Shown: positions 1 to 6,858, numbered from the stretch's first letter. The stretch is 26,355 nucleotides of DNA from UBA11164 sp002420085 (GCA_031976395.1 DALYLJ010000027.1:1-26355); one strand, 5' to 3'. Notes: generated by a model from the sequence alone, not told the origin. Numbers and translations: made by a program.

Positions 1-445
1 GTCGATCATGCCCGGCAAGGTCAATCCGGTCGTGCCGGAGGCGGTATGCATGGTCGCGGCCCAGATCATCGGTCAGCACAGCACGATCACCATCGCTGGC
101 CAGAGCGGCAATTTCCAACTCAACACCATGTTGCCGGTGATTGCCGACAATCTGCTGTCGGCCGTGTCGCTGGCGGCCAATGCCAGTCGGTTGCTGGCCG
201 ATCGGGCGATCGCCGGCTTCACGGTCGATCGCCGGCGGGTGCAGGCGGTGTTGGCCCGCAATCCGATCCTGGTGACCGCACTCAACCAGCGGATCGGCTA
301 CGAGCGCGGCGCGGCGATCGCCAAGCGGGCCTACACCGAGGGTCGCCCGATCCTGGAGGTGGCGAGCGAGGAAACCGGCATCGATGCCGGCGAGCTGGCC
401 CGCCTGCTCGATCCGGCTCGCCTGACGACCGGTCAGAGCGAGTGA
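1..445 (+). CDS. fumC: Class II fumarate hydratase, C-terminal part (5' end outside window)
   Basis: The reading frame is open from base 2, so only the last ~148 residues are present. It begins inside the fumarase/aspartase superfamily signature (S-I-M-P-G-K-V-N-P-V), the mobile loop carrying the catalytic serine. It continues with the helical-bundle segment FQLNTMLPVIADNLL and the small C-terminal domain NPILVTALNQRIGYERGAAI, ending after a LARLLDP stretch. FumC interconverts fumarate and malate in the cytosolic TCA cycle as a homotetramer. Other superfamily members such as aspartase share the signature, but the LVTALN..IGY and AKRAYTEG segments read as fumarase rather than aspartase (which has IVTYLNPFIGH). 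The gene converges on the SGD-repeat gene, with 55 bases between the two stop codons. Confidence 0.85.
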   Translation, partial: SIMPGKVNPVVPEAVCMVAAQIIGQHSTITIAGQSGNFQLNTMLPVIADNLLSAVSLAANASRLLADRAIAGFTVDRRRVQAVLARNPILVTALNQRIGYERGAAIAKRAYTEGRPILEVASEETGIDAGELARLLDPARLTTGQSE

Positions 446-447
446 CT

Positions 448-473
448 GTCCGGGCTTGGCGTCCGGGCTTGGC
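448..473. repeat. 13-bp perfect tandem duplication
   Basis: GTCCGGGCTTGGC occurs twice head to tail (448-460 and 461-473), starting two bases after the fumarase stop codon. It is one of several short tandem duplications in this window. Confidence 0.9.
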
Positions 474-474
474 G

Positions 475-501
475 ACCGACCTGAACCACCGGCGGGTCGG
501 T
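475..501. terminator. Weak hairpin between convergent genes
   Basis: ACCGACC (475-481) can pair with GGTCGGT (495-501) across a 13-base loop. It lies between the convergent fumarase and SGD-repeat genes and could serve either strand. There is no T-run and the stem is only 7 bp, so a terminator role is weakly supported. Confidence 0.25.
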
Positions 502-1406
502 TACCGGCGATCGTTCTCGATCAGCACCTCGCCATCGACATCGGCGGTATCGACATCACCGCTGCCCTTGCTGGCGACACGGACATCGCCACGGACATCG
601 CGCACGTCGATGTCGCCAGAACCCAGTCGATCGACCGAAATGCTGCCCCCCACGCGGGCGATGGTCAGATCGCCCGAGCCGATCGAGCCGATCTGTACCG
701 AGCCGTTGATCGCGCGCAGAGCGACGTCGCCGGAGTTGAGCGCGTCGAGTCGGACACTGCCGGCGATGTCGCTGGCTTCGAGGTCGCCCGAGCCGACCTC
801 ACCGATGTTCAGATCACCGCCGATGCCTTTGGCCAGTAGATCGCCCGAACCGAGCGAGGGGACGCTCAGGCCGCCGACCGAGGTCAGCACGACGTCACCC
901 GAGCCGATCCGGACTGACACGGGACCCGAAATCGTTCGGGCCGTCAGATCACCGGAGCCGATTTCGGCATCGAGCGCGGCAACCGCAGCGACCTGGGCAT
1001 CACCCGAGCCGATCGACAAGGTCACCGCGATGTTGCGCGGGATGCGCAGCGCGAGTTGCTGGTAAGCATAATCGGAGCCCCCGAACAGGCCGAAGACATT
1101 GCTGCCGCCGTCATCGCGGGCCTGCAGGTGCAAGCGTGTGTCATCGCGCTGCTGGACCAGACTCAGGGCATCCAGCCGTGCCTGGGAGCTGGCGCAGGCG
1201 CGAATCTGGACGATCCCGTCGCCATCGGATGCAGCGTCGAGGTGCAGGCTGTGCCGACCGAGTTCGATCGCCAGAGTCCTAACACCCGCCAGATCGAGGC
1301 CGAGCTCCTGGCTCTGCTCGAAGCGACAGGCCGACTGTGCGAGTGCGAGTCCTGGGGTCAGCAGCAGCAGACCCAGCAGGCGGAAGCGGGTGGCAATGGA
1401 CATCAT
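501..1406 (-). CDS. Secreted SGD-repeat protein (GIN/adhesin-head, DUF2807/DUF4097-like)
   Basis: A 301-residue protein with a Sec signal peptide (hydrophobic LLGLLLLTPGLALA, likely cleavage after AQ near residue 24). The N-terminal ~130 residues are mixed. From about residue 132 to the end there are nine tandem units of 17-19 residues, each opening with (I/L/V)-G-S-G-D; one unit reads NSGD and the last KGSGD. This resembles the putative auto-transporter adhesin head (GIN) and DUF4097 families, where such repeats form a beta-solenoid; the fold is inferred. ATG at 1406 was chosen because GGAGG lies just upstream and the signal peptide follows; the next codon is also ATG. It follows the ABC permease gene by 104 bases, with a terminator-like hairpin in the gap. 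Location is probably periplasmic or outer surface. Its function is unknown. Confidence 0.75.
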   Translation of the reverse strand: MMSIATRFRLLGLLLLTPGLALAQSACRFEQSQELGLDLAGVRTLAIELGRHSLHLDAASDGDGIVQIRACASSQARLDALSLVQQRDDTRLHLQARDDGGSNVFGLFGGSDYAYQQLALRIPRNIAVTLSIGSGDAQVAAVAALDAEIGSGDLTARTISGPVSVRIGSGDVVLTSVGGLSVPSLGSGDLLAKGIGGDLNIGEVGSGDLEASDIAGSVRLDALNSGDVALRAINGSVQIGSIGSGDLTIARVGGSISVDRLGSGDIDVRDVRGDVRVASKGSGDVDTADVDGEVLIENDRR

Positions 1407-1417
1407 CGATCCTCCAA

Positions 1418-1460
1418 AGAAAAAAGAACCGCCGGCCCGGCGTGCGCACCGGGTCGGCGG
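1418..1460 (-). terminator. Terminator-like hairpin with U-tract in the leader of the SGD-repeat gene
   Basis: Read on the minus strand: CCGCCG-A-CCCGG, loop TGCGCACG, CCGGG-C-CGGCGG (1460-1429), then TTCTTTTTTCTTT and directly the GGAGG ribosome binding site of the downstream gene. This is a classic intrinsic terminator shape with a single internal mismatch. No room remains between U-tract and start codon for a promoter, so transcripts of the SGD-repeat gene must read through it. It may end most ABC-operon transcripts while passing a fraction, or act as an attenuator. Confidence 0.7.
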
Positions 1461-1510
1461 CAATTGCGTCAAACATGCCTCACACACATTGCATCACACA
1501 GCGTCGAGCA

Positions 1511-2503
1511 TCAACCCTCGTCGCGCCAGCGGCGCAGCCGGATCGACAGAACGATCATCGCCACCCCGGCCGCAGCCCAGATCCAGGCCGACGGCTCGGC
1601 CAGCACGCTGTAGAAATTGCCGAGCGATGCCCAATCCATGAAATCCTCCGGACCTCGGAAGTCGATCCGCTCCAGGGTCGAGAAGTCGATCCAACTGGCC
1701 GGAACGATGCTGCCAAGCAGGCGGGCTACGATCTGGGTCCAGAACCAGGTGTCGGGCAGGGACAACTCGCGCATCACATCGAACCAGCTCGACAGCACGC
1801 CGGCGCCGATCGGCAGGGCCACCGCCCACAGGAACGGCTTCGAACGTGCCCAGGCCGAGCACAGCAGCAGCCAGCCGACGGTCGGCAATGCCCACACGAT
1901 GTTGAGTGGGATCGTCGCCAGCAGATAGCCGAACACCTTGAACGGATTGGCGGCCGCCAGCAGCAGGTCGAACACGTTGACGCCATGGAATGCCAGGTAG
2001 ACCGCCAGCAACAGATGCACGCCGAGGGCGGTGGTAATCCCGATCAGGATGCCGATCGTCGGCGCCACCACCAGGGCGGTCAGCACCTTCGACAGCACGG
2101 TATCGCGGTCGGAGATCGGCAGCGATTTCCAGAACAGCACACTGCGGTCGCGGCGTTCGTCGTAGAGCGCACCGAGGCAATAGAAAAACACCACGATCGA
2201 CACCACGATGCCGATCTGGCCGGCAGTGGTGAGGGTACTGATGTCGATCGCCGCGCCGACTTCCGCCCGCTGGTTCTCGGTGAGGTTCTGGGTGATCTGG
2301 TTGAGGTTGAGGGCACCCATCTGCACCTTGGATTTGCCGAGTCCGATCTGGGCGACCGACAGCGCCATCATGGTCATGATCAACAGCAGTGAGCCGGCGA
2401 CCACCGGCGCCCAGAGCAGGCCGCCCTTGTGTTCCCAGAATTCGCGGCGCAGCAGGCTCAGAAAGGTGCGCGGCGCGCCGTGGTTGGCGAACAGCGATTT
2501 CAT
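1511..2503 (-). CDS. ABC-2 type transporter permease
   Basis: A 330-residue integral membrane protein with about six hydrophobic segments: LLWAPVVAGSLLLIMTMMAL near residue 30, IGIVVSIVVFFYCLGALY near 97, the ALVVAPTIGILIGITTALG run near 143, then AIPLNIVWALPTVGWLLL, FLWAVALPIGAGVL and a last one at WIWAAAGVAMIVLSI. The motif DERRDRSVLFWKSLPISDRDT after the second segment is typical of ABC-2 permeases paired with YtrB-type ATPases. The start codon overlaps the ATPase stop codon by 4 bases (ATGA), so the two are translationally coupled and should form one transporter. The transported substrate is unknown; relatives in GntR/YtrA-controlled operons are linked to cell-envelope stress. The C-terminal RLRRWRDEG is a cytosolic basic end. 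Confidence 0.85.
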   Translation of the reverse strand: MKSLFANHGAPRTFLSLLRREFWEHKGGLLWAPVVAGSLLLIMTMMALSVAQIGLGKSKVQMGALNLNQITQNLTENQRAEVGAAIDISTLTTAGQIGIVVSIVVFFYCLGALYDERRDRSVLFWKSLPISDRDTVLSKVLTALVVAPTIGILIGITTALGVHLLLAVYLAFHGVNVFDLLLAAANPFKVFGYLLATIPLNIVWALPTVGWLLLCSAWARSKPFLWAVALPIGAGVLSSWFDVMRELSLPDTWFWTQIVARLLGSIVPASWIDFSTLERIDFRGPEDFMDWASLGNFYSVLAEPSAWIWAAAGVAMIVLSIRLRRWRDEG

Positions 2504-3357
2504 GCGTAGGTCCCCTTCATGGTGGCGACGAAAAGATCGGCAATGCCCGGCGTCCGGACTTCGCCCAGAGTGGCCAGTTGCGAGCGCGGCACGCCGTCGA
2601 ACAGGAACACCGATTTGCCGAACACCTGACGCTCGTCGATCGGCTTGAGGGTACGGGCGGTGTCGGCGCGATCGGCCGGAACCATCACTTCGACGAAGCG
2701 TTCTCCGACCTCGTCCATGCTCGCCGACAGCGCGATACGGCCCTGCTTGATGAACATCAGATCGGTCAGGATGTGTTCGATCTCCTCGACCTGGTGGGTG
2801 GTGATGATGATCGTCTTGTCCTCATCGAAGTAGTCTTCCAGCAGGTTCTGGTAGAACTGCTTGCGATAGAGGATGTCCAGACCAAGTGTGGGTTCGTCGA
2901 GCACCAGCAGCTTGGCGTCGATCGCCATCACCAGGGCCAGGTGCAACTGCACGATCATGCCCTTCGACAGTTCCTTGACCCTGGCATCGGGCTTGAGGTT
3001 GGTATGGGCGAGCAGGCGTTGGCAACGGTCGCGATCGAAGCGTGGGTGTACGCCCTCGACCAGATCGATCGCCTGGCGGACCCGGAGCCAGCGCGGCAGC
3101 ACCGCGACATCGGCGATGAAGCAGACCTCGCGCATCAGTTCATCGCGCTGGCTTCGTGGATCCTTGCCCAGCACGTTCAGCTCACCCTCGAACGGGATCA
3201 GACCGAGAATGGCCTTGAGGGCGGTGGTCTTGCCGGCGCCATTCGGACCGATCAGGCCGAGGATGCGGCCGGTTTCAATCTGGAAACTGGTGTTGTCGAG
3301 CGCGACCGTATCCTTGTAGCGCTTGCGCAGGCCGTGTGCGGTGATGATCGCGGTCAT
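2500..3357 (-). CDS. ABC transporter ATP-binding protein (YtrB-like)
   Basis: A 285-residue ATPase with Walker A GPNGAGKTT (residues 37-45), ABC signature LSKGM (130-134, replacing the common LSGGQ start), Walker B LLVLDEP (150-156), D-loop GLD, and H-loop TTHQVEE (His188). The extra C-terminal ~70 residues are typical of this subfamily. It powers the permease encoded by the next gene. ATG at 3357 was chosen because it overlaps the stop codon of the GntR gene by 4 bases (ATGA) and gives the standard N-terminus (I-T-A-H-G-L-R-K-R-Y); the open frame further upstream lies inside the GntR gene. It is the middle gene of a coupled regulator-ATPase-permease operon. Confidence 0.9.
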   Translation of the reverse strand: MTAIITAHGLRKRYKDTVALDNTSFQIETGRILGLIGPNGAGKTTALKAILGLIPFEGELNVLGKDPRSQRDELMREVCFIADVAVLPRWLRVRQAIDLVEGVHPRFDRDRCQRLLAHTNLKPDARVKELSKGMIVQLHLALVMAIDAKLLVLDEPTLGLDILYRKQFYQNLLEDYFDEDKTIIITTHQVEEIEHILTDLMFIKQGRIALSASMDEVGERFVEVMVPADRADTARTLKPIDERQVFGKSVFLFDGVPRSQLATLGEVRTPGIADLFVATMKGTYA

Positions 3358-3722
3358 TGCCGACTCTCCCGCTGCGAGGAGCGCACCAGTGTTTCCAGGT
3401 CCAGACCGAGGCGTTCGATCCGCTCCAGCACCTTCGGCCACTCTTCGCGCAGAAACCGCTCGCGTTCGCTGGCCAGCAATTTCTCGTGCGCCCCTTCGTT
3501 GACGTACATACCGAGTCCTCGTCGTTTTTCAACCAGTTCTTCATCGACCAGCGCCTGATAGGCGCGCGATACCGTGATCGGATTGAGCTGAAAGTCGGCG
3601 GCGACCTGACGCACCGAGGGCAGTGCGTCGCCGGCCTTGAGCACGCCGTCCAGCATCATGGCCACGACCTTCTCCTTGAGTTGCAGGTAGATCGGGGTGT
3701 TGTCGTTCCAGGTCATGCTCAT
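3354..3722 (-). CDS. GntR-family transcriptional repressor, YtrA subfamily
   Basis: 122 residues, the short size typical of YtrA regulators (an HTH domain plus a ~50-residue helical dimerization tail, with no ligand-binding domain). The winged-helix domain runs from PIYLQLKEKV (about residue 10) through LPSVRQVAADFQLNPITVSR (recognition helix) to the wing RRGLGMYV. YtrA regulators usually repress their own operon by binding an inverted repeat over the promoter. Exactly such a repeat lies at 4001-4024, upstream of the first gene here. The start codon is 3 bases past the stop of the small membrane protein gene, and the stop overlaps the ATPase start. The inducer is unknown; in other bacteria related repressors respond to cell-wall-active antibiotics. 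Confidence 0.9.
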   Translation of the reverse strand: MSMTWNDNTPIYLQLKEKVVAMMLDGVLKAGDALPSVRQVAADFQLNPITVSRAYQALVDEELVEKRRGLGMYVNEGAHEKLLASERERFLREEWPKVLERIERLGLDLETLVRSSQRESRQ

Positions 3723-3725
3723 GGC

Positions 3726-3965
3726 TCAGCGTGCTCCTGCCAGTGGCCGCATCGACGCGAACGAGAAGTAGGGCATGGTCAGGGCCGACGCCGTCGCCGA
3801 ACGGTGTGGTCGGGTCGGCTCGCTGGTCACGGTCTCGGCGGACTGGCTGATGGTGCCTGTCTGGTCTGCCGATGCCGGCAGCGGCCGTGCCGTCGCCAGG
3901 GCAAGCATCAGGGTCACGGCGACGATGGTGAGCGCGGTCAGGGAGATTTCCAGTTTGCGGAACAT
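3726..3965 (-). CDS. Small single-pass membrane protein, first gene of the GntR/ABC operon
   Basis: 79 residues: a charged start (MFRKLEIS), one hydrophobic helix (LTALTIVAVTLMLALATA, residues 9-26), then a Ser/Thr/Ala-rich tail with no recognised domain. The hydrophobic segment could be an uncleaved anchor or a signal peptide (possible cleavage near A-S-A, residues 34-36). ATG at 3965 is preferred because it gives the hydrophobic N-terminus; the frame is open further upstream but would run into the promoter/operator. It is encoded 3 bases ahead of the GntR gene and so co-transcribed with regulator and transporter. I do not recognise the family. Placement suggests an accessory or sensing part of the transporter, but this is only positional inference. 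Confidence 0.6.
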   Translation of the reverse strand: MFRKLEISLTALTIVAVTLMLALATARPLPASADQTGTISQSAETVTSEPTRPHRSATASALTMPYFSFASMRPLAGAR

Positions 3966-4000
3966 GTCAGGTCTCCGGTGGACGAACCGGCTTGTGCGCC

Positions 4001-4024
4001 GGTGTTGTATGCAACTATAACACC
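4001..4024. promoter_or_regulatory. Candidate YtrA/GntR operator (24-bp imperfect palindrome)
   Basis: The half-sites GGTGTTGTA (4001-4009) and TATAACACC (4016-4024) are inverted repeats with one mismatch each side, separated by 6 bases. The repeat covers the -10 box of the promoter driving the small protein-GntR-ABC operon. Long, spaced GGTGT..ACACC-like palindromes over their own promoter are the expected pattern for YtrA-subfamily repressors. The assignment to this particular regulator is inferred from position and symmetry. Confidence 0.7.
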
Positions 4025-4041
4025 AAAACAGCAAACGTCAA
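4014..4041 (-). promoter_or_regulatory. Promoter of the small protein-GntR-ABC operon
   Basis: On the minus strand, -35 TTGACG (4041-4036), a 16-bp spacer, and -10 TATAGT (4019-4014), close to the sigma-70 consensus. The -10 lies wholly inside the palindrome at 4001-4024, so a bound dimer would block RNA polymerase. The transcript would start near 4007, about 42 bases before the ATG at 3965. Confidence 0.7.
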
Positions 4042-4113
4042 GCCGATCGATCCACTTTTCTGACCCAACTGATGGCAGGGGAGGGCTGGCAGGTCGAGAA
4101 GGCGGTCACGTAG

Positions 4114-4142
4114 TTGACGCAAGCAATTGTTTCAATTGTGAA
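4114..4142 (+). promoter_or_regulatory. Possible promoter upstream of the FKBP gene
   Basis: TTGACG (4114-4119), a 17-bp spacer and a weak -10 TGTGAA (4137-4142), in a short AT-rich patch. The spacer contains two copies of the self-complementary CAATTG (4124-4129, 4133-4138) separated by TTT. If used, it leaves a leader of about 250 bases before the ATG at 4396. In the rest of 4042-4395 I see no gene; its long minus-strand open frame runs antisense to the FKBP gene. Confidence 0.3.
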
Positions 4143-4395
4143 AAACACGGACTGATCGAATGCGTCCGAGCGTTCCTGCCGGTCGCGCAGCGGCGCTCGT
4201 CGTGCTCCGACACTTGAACCGGCGTTGAAGTCGAGCAGGTCTCGGTGATCGCTGCGCGTTGCCGGCCGCAGCACAAGCCGCCACAATGCGCCTTCTGCCG
4301 ATCCTGACGGCACGTACCGCTCCACGCATCCGCAGCAACCCGTTCCGCAACACCCTACGCAGCACCCCACAGGCAGCATCAAGGAGAGTTCCCAG

Positions 4396-5103
4396 ATGAA
4401 TCGTATTACGCGCAATATGGCCGCGATCCTGGCCGTGTCCGCCGCAGCCATGGCTGCGCCGGTCCTGGCCCAGTCCAAGCTGGAGTCGGACAAGGACAAG
4501 GTGAGCTACATGATCGGCATGGATGTCGCCCGCTCGCTCACCCCGTACCGGGATGAGGTCAATCCGACGATCGTCGCCGAGGCACTTTCCGACATCCTCA
4601 GTGGCCGCACGCCGCGGATGACCGACGAAGAGGCCGAAGGCATCCGGCAGGCGTTCATCGCCCGCATCCAGAGCAAGCAGCAGGCCGAAGCCGCCGAGGC
4701 ATCGAGCAAGAACCTGGCCGAAGGTCAGGCTTTCCTGCGTGATAACCGCAGCAAGCCCGGCGTGGTCACCACGGCCACCGGCTTGCAGTACAAGGTCATC
4801 AAGGAAGGCAGCGGCGCCCGTCCGACTGCCGAGAACACGGTCAAGGTCCATTACCACGGCACCCTGCTCAATGGCACCGTGTTCGACAGTTCGGTCCAGC
4901 GCGGTCAGCCGGCTGAGTTCCCGCTCAACCGGGTGATCAAGGGCTGGACCGAGGGCGTGCAGTTGATGACGGTCGGCAGCAAGTACACCTTCTGGGTGCC
5001 GTCGGAACTTGCTTACGGTGAGCAGGGCACCCCGCCCCCGGGTCCGATCGGTCCTAACACGACCCTGGTGTTCGAGGTCGAACTGCTGGACATCGTCCGC
5101 TGA
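4396..5103 (+). CDS. FKBP-type peptidyl-prolyl isomerase, periplasmic (FkpA/Mip-like)
   Basis: 235 residues. A signal peptide (residues 1-26, ...AAPVLAQ) exports it to the periplasm. An N-terminal helical dimerization domain follows (SDKDKVSYMIGMDVARSL to KNLAEGQAFLRDN, about residues 30-115), as in FkpA, FklB and Mip. The FKBP catalytic domain spans about 125-235, with VKVHYHGTLLNGTVFDSS, VIKGWTEGVQLM and the closing ELAYGEQG ... TTLVFEVELLDI strand. These proteins catalyse cis-trans isomerization of prolyl bonds and chaperone outer-membrane and periplasmic proteins. ATG at 4396 has AAGGAGA 10 bases upstream. It stands apart from its neighbours, with stable hairpins after the stop codon, and is probably monocistronic. 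Mip, FkpA and FklB cannot be separated from sequence reading alone, so no symbol is given. Confidence 0.9.
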   Translation: MNRITRNMAAILAVSAAAMAAPVLAQSKLESDKDKVSYMIGMDVARSLTPYRDEVNPTIVAEALSDILSGRTPRMTDEEAEGIRQAFIARIQSKQQAEAAEASSKNLAEGQAFLRDNRSKPGVVTTATGLQYKVIKEGSGARPTAENTVKVHYHGTLLNGTVFDSSVQRGQPAEFPLNRVIKGWTEGVQLMTVGSKYTFWVPSELAYGEQGTPPPGPIGPNTTLVFEVELLDIVR

Positions 5104-5114
5104 TGGTGGGATCC

Positions 5115-5141
5115 ATCCTCGGAGCGATCCGCTCCGGGGAT
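5115..5141. terminator. Hairpin after the FKBP gene
   Basis: ATCCTCGGAGCG (5115-5126), loop ATC, CGCTCCGGGGAT (5130-5141): a 12-bp stem with one G-T pair, starting 12 bases past the stop codon. No T-run follows, so it may work with Rho or as a 3' stabilising structure. Confidence 0.55.
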
Positions 5142-5146
5142 GACCG

Positions 5147-5162
5147 CCGTGTTTGAACACGG
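5147..5162. repeat. Short inverted repeat in the FKBP-ugd gap
   Basis: CCGTGTT and AACACGG flank a 2-base centre. It could add to transcript termination after the FKBP gene or be a protein-binding dyad. Confidence 0.4.
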
Positions 5163-5191
5163 GTCGTCGGACCGGCGACATCGGACTGGCG

Positions 5192-5215
5192 GCCGCCCGG
5201 CCATGACCGGGCGGC
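5192..5215. repeat. GC-rich hairpin upstream of ugd
   Basis: GCCGCCCGG (5192-5200), loop CCATGA, CCGGGCGGC (5207-5215): a perfect 9-bp stem, 59 bases before the ugd start. It is the third inverted repeat in this 170-base gap and may be a second terminator or a leader structure of ugd. Confidence 0.5.
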
Positions 5216-5273
5216 TGTCGGAAGGCTGTCATCCCGGCATGGCAGGCTGTCGGTTTTTGCCTGGATTCGCACG

Positions 5274-6614
5274 ATGAAAGCAACCCTGTTCGGAACCGGA
5301 TACGTCGGCCTGGTCACGGGCGCCTGTCTGGCCGAGGTCGGCCATCAGGTGCTGTGCATCGATGTCGATGCCGACAAGGTCGAAGCCTTGCGGCAAGGTC
5401 GGATCCCGATCTACGAACCCGGCCTGGAACCACTGGTGCGCAGCAATACAGCGGCTGGACGGCTGCGTTTCGACACCGATCCGGCGGCTGGCGTCAGGCA
5501 TGCCGAGGTCATCTTCATCGCAGTCGGCACGCCACCGCGCGAGGACGGCAGTGCCGATCTCCATCATGTTCTGGCCGTGGCGCGCACCATCGGCGCGCAT
5601 CTGCAACATCCGGCGCTGGTGGTCTGCAAATCGACCGTTCCGGTTGGCACCACGCAACGAGTCAAGGACGCGATCGCCAAGGAGTTGGCCGCCCGCAGCC
5701 TCGATATCCGCTTCGAGGTGGCCTCCAATCCCGAGTTTCTGAAGGAAGGCGATGCGGTCAAGGACTGCATGCGCCCGGATCGGATCATCATCGGCGCCGA
5801 CAGCCATGAGGCGGTGGCGACCCTGGCGCGTCTGTATGCGCCGTTCAATCACAACCGGCAGCGGATCGTCAGCATGGATACCCGTTCGGCCGAACTGACC
5901 AAGTACGCCGCCAATGCCATGCTGGCGACCAAGATCAGTTTCATGAACGAGATGGCCAACATCGCCGAGCGGGTCGGTGCCGACATCGAGCATGTTCGAC
6001 GGGGCATCGGCTCCGATCCACGGATCGGCAGTCATTTCATCTATCCAGGGGTCGGGTACGGGGGCTCCTGTTTTCCCAAGGATGTGCGCGCTCTGGCCCG
6101 AACCGCTGACCAGCAGGGCTACCAGGCGCGCATCCTGGCGGCCGTGGAGGCGGTCAATCGCGACCAGAAGGAGAAGCTGTTCGAGTTGATCAGCCGACAT
6201 TTCGATGGTCGTCTCGAAGGTCGGACCATCGCCCTGTGGGGCCTGGCCTTCAAACCGAACACCGACGATGTCCGGCAGGCGCCCAGCCTGGTTCTGATCG
6301 AACGTCTTCGGGCCGCCGGGGCGCGGATTCGGGCCTACGACCCGCAGGCCATGGACGAAGCGGCCCGGCAGTTGCCGGCCAGCAGCGATCTGCATTACGT
6401 GGACTCGCAGATGGCGGCGCTGGACGGGGCCGATGCCCTGGCCCTGGTGACCGAATGGAAGGCATTCTGGAGCCCTGATCTGGACGAGTTGCGACAACGC
6501 CTGACGGCGGCGGTGTTGTTCGACGGCCGTAATGTGTACGATCCTGTCGAGGTCGAGCGCGCCGGCATCGCCTATTACGGCATCGGCCGGGGACGTTCGG
6601 TGTCTGGGTATTGA
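5274..6614 (+). CDS. ugd: UDP-glucose 6-dehydrogenase
   Basis: 446 residues, full length for the family. The N-terminal Rossmann fold has the NAD motif GTGYVGLVTGACLAE (residues 7-21) with Asp30/Asp32 positioned for ribose binding. The central dimerization helix (SAELTKYAANAMLATKISF) is followed by the catalytic motif GYGGSCFPKD with nucleophile Cys266, and a C-terminal UDP-binding Rossmann domain (ALWGLAFKPNTDD..). It oxidises UDP-glucose to UDP-glucuronate with two NAD+, feeding polysaccharide or lipid A sugar synthesis in the cytosol. ATG at 5274 places the dinucleotide motif at the usual position; the upstream Shine-Dalgarno is weak. No glycosyltransferase cluster lies beside it; slyX follows 31 bases downstream. 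UDP-N-acetyl-mannosamine dehydrogenases share the fold, but the overall pattern fits Ugd. Confidence 0.92.
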   Translation: MKATLFGTGYVGLVTGACLAEVGHQVLCIDVDADKVEALRQGRIPIYEPGLEPLVRSNTAAGRLRFDTDPAAGVRHAEVIFIAVGTPPREDGSADLHHVLAVARTIGAHLQHPALVVCKSTVPVGTTQRVKDAIAKELAARSLDIRFEVASNPEFLKEGDAVKDCMRPDRIIIGADSHEAVATLARLYAPFNHNRQRIVSMDTRSAELTKYAANAMLATKISFMNEMANIAERVGADIEHVRRGIGSDPRIGSHFIYPGVGYGGSCFPKDVRALARTADQQGYQARILAAVEAVNRDQKEKLFELISRHFDGRLEGRTIALWGLAFKPNTDDVRQAPSLVLIERLRAAGARIRAYDPQAMDEAARQLPASSDLHYVDSQMAALDGADALALVTEWKAFWSPDLDELRQRLTAAVLFDGRNVYDPVEVERAGIAYYGIGRGRSVSGY

Positions 6615-6645
6615 GGTCCGCCGAGTCGGGCCCGGAGCTTGCAAC

Positions 6646-6858
6646 GTGGAAGAGGTTGAACGACGATGGGTCGAGATGGAAACGCGGATGGCGTTCCAGG
6701 AGCAGGCCCTGACCGAACTCAATGAGGCGCTGGTGATGCTGCGCGCCGATCACGAGCGACAGGCTCGTCTGCTCGATCGCGCCATTGCCGATCTGAGCCA
6801 GCTTCGCGGGCTGCTGTATGCCGATCCGACGGCCGAGCCACCACCACCGCATTACTGA
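6646..6858 (+). CDS. slyX: SlyX family protein
   Basis: 70 residues with a GTG start at 6646, chosen because GGAG lies 8 bases upstream and the upstream open frame overlaps the end of ugd. The body RRWVEMETRMAFQEQALTEL followed by NEALVMLRADHERQARLLDR is a single heptad-patterned coiled coil. The end, QLRGLLYADPTAEPPPPHY, is the proline-rich SlyX tail with its final P-P-H-Y. SlyX proteins are small, cytosolic and of unknown function; the family is defined by this helix plus tail. It lies 31 bases after ugd and 41 before the DUF2058 gene, so the three may be co-transcribed. Confidence 0.85.
   Translation: MEEVERRWVEMETRMAFQEQALTELNEALVMLRADHERQARLLDRAIADLSQLRGLLYADPTAEPPPPHY

Noticed and set aside
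448..473. Possible CRISPR or attachment site from tandem repeats
   Set aside because: Repeats are two or three copies of 13-15 bp without spacers, and no cas gene or integrase was seen.
46..1065. 339-residue plus-strand frame crossing the fumarase end and the SGD gene
   Set aside because: It overlaps fumC in another frame; its S-P-E-P repeats are just the antisense reading of the SGD repeats.
1337..3558. Long plus-strand frames (351 and 389 residues) opposite the ABC operon
   Set aside because: They are Gln/His/Asp-rich antisense shadows of well-supported minus-strand genes.
4132..5283. 383-residue minus-strand frame over the FKBP gene
   Set aside because: It lies antisense to a clear FKBP gene, with low-complexity Arg/Gly/His-rich sequence and no recognisable domain.
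5229..6722. 497-residue open frame antisense to ugd
   Set aside because: Ugd is fully conserved on the plus strand. The antisense frame is a by-product of high GC and has no family-like sequence or ribosome site.
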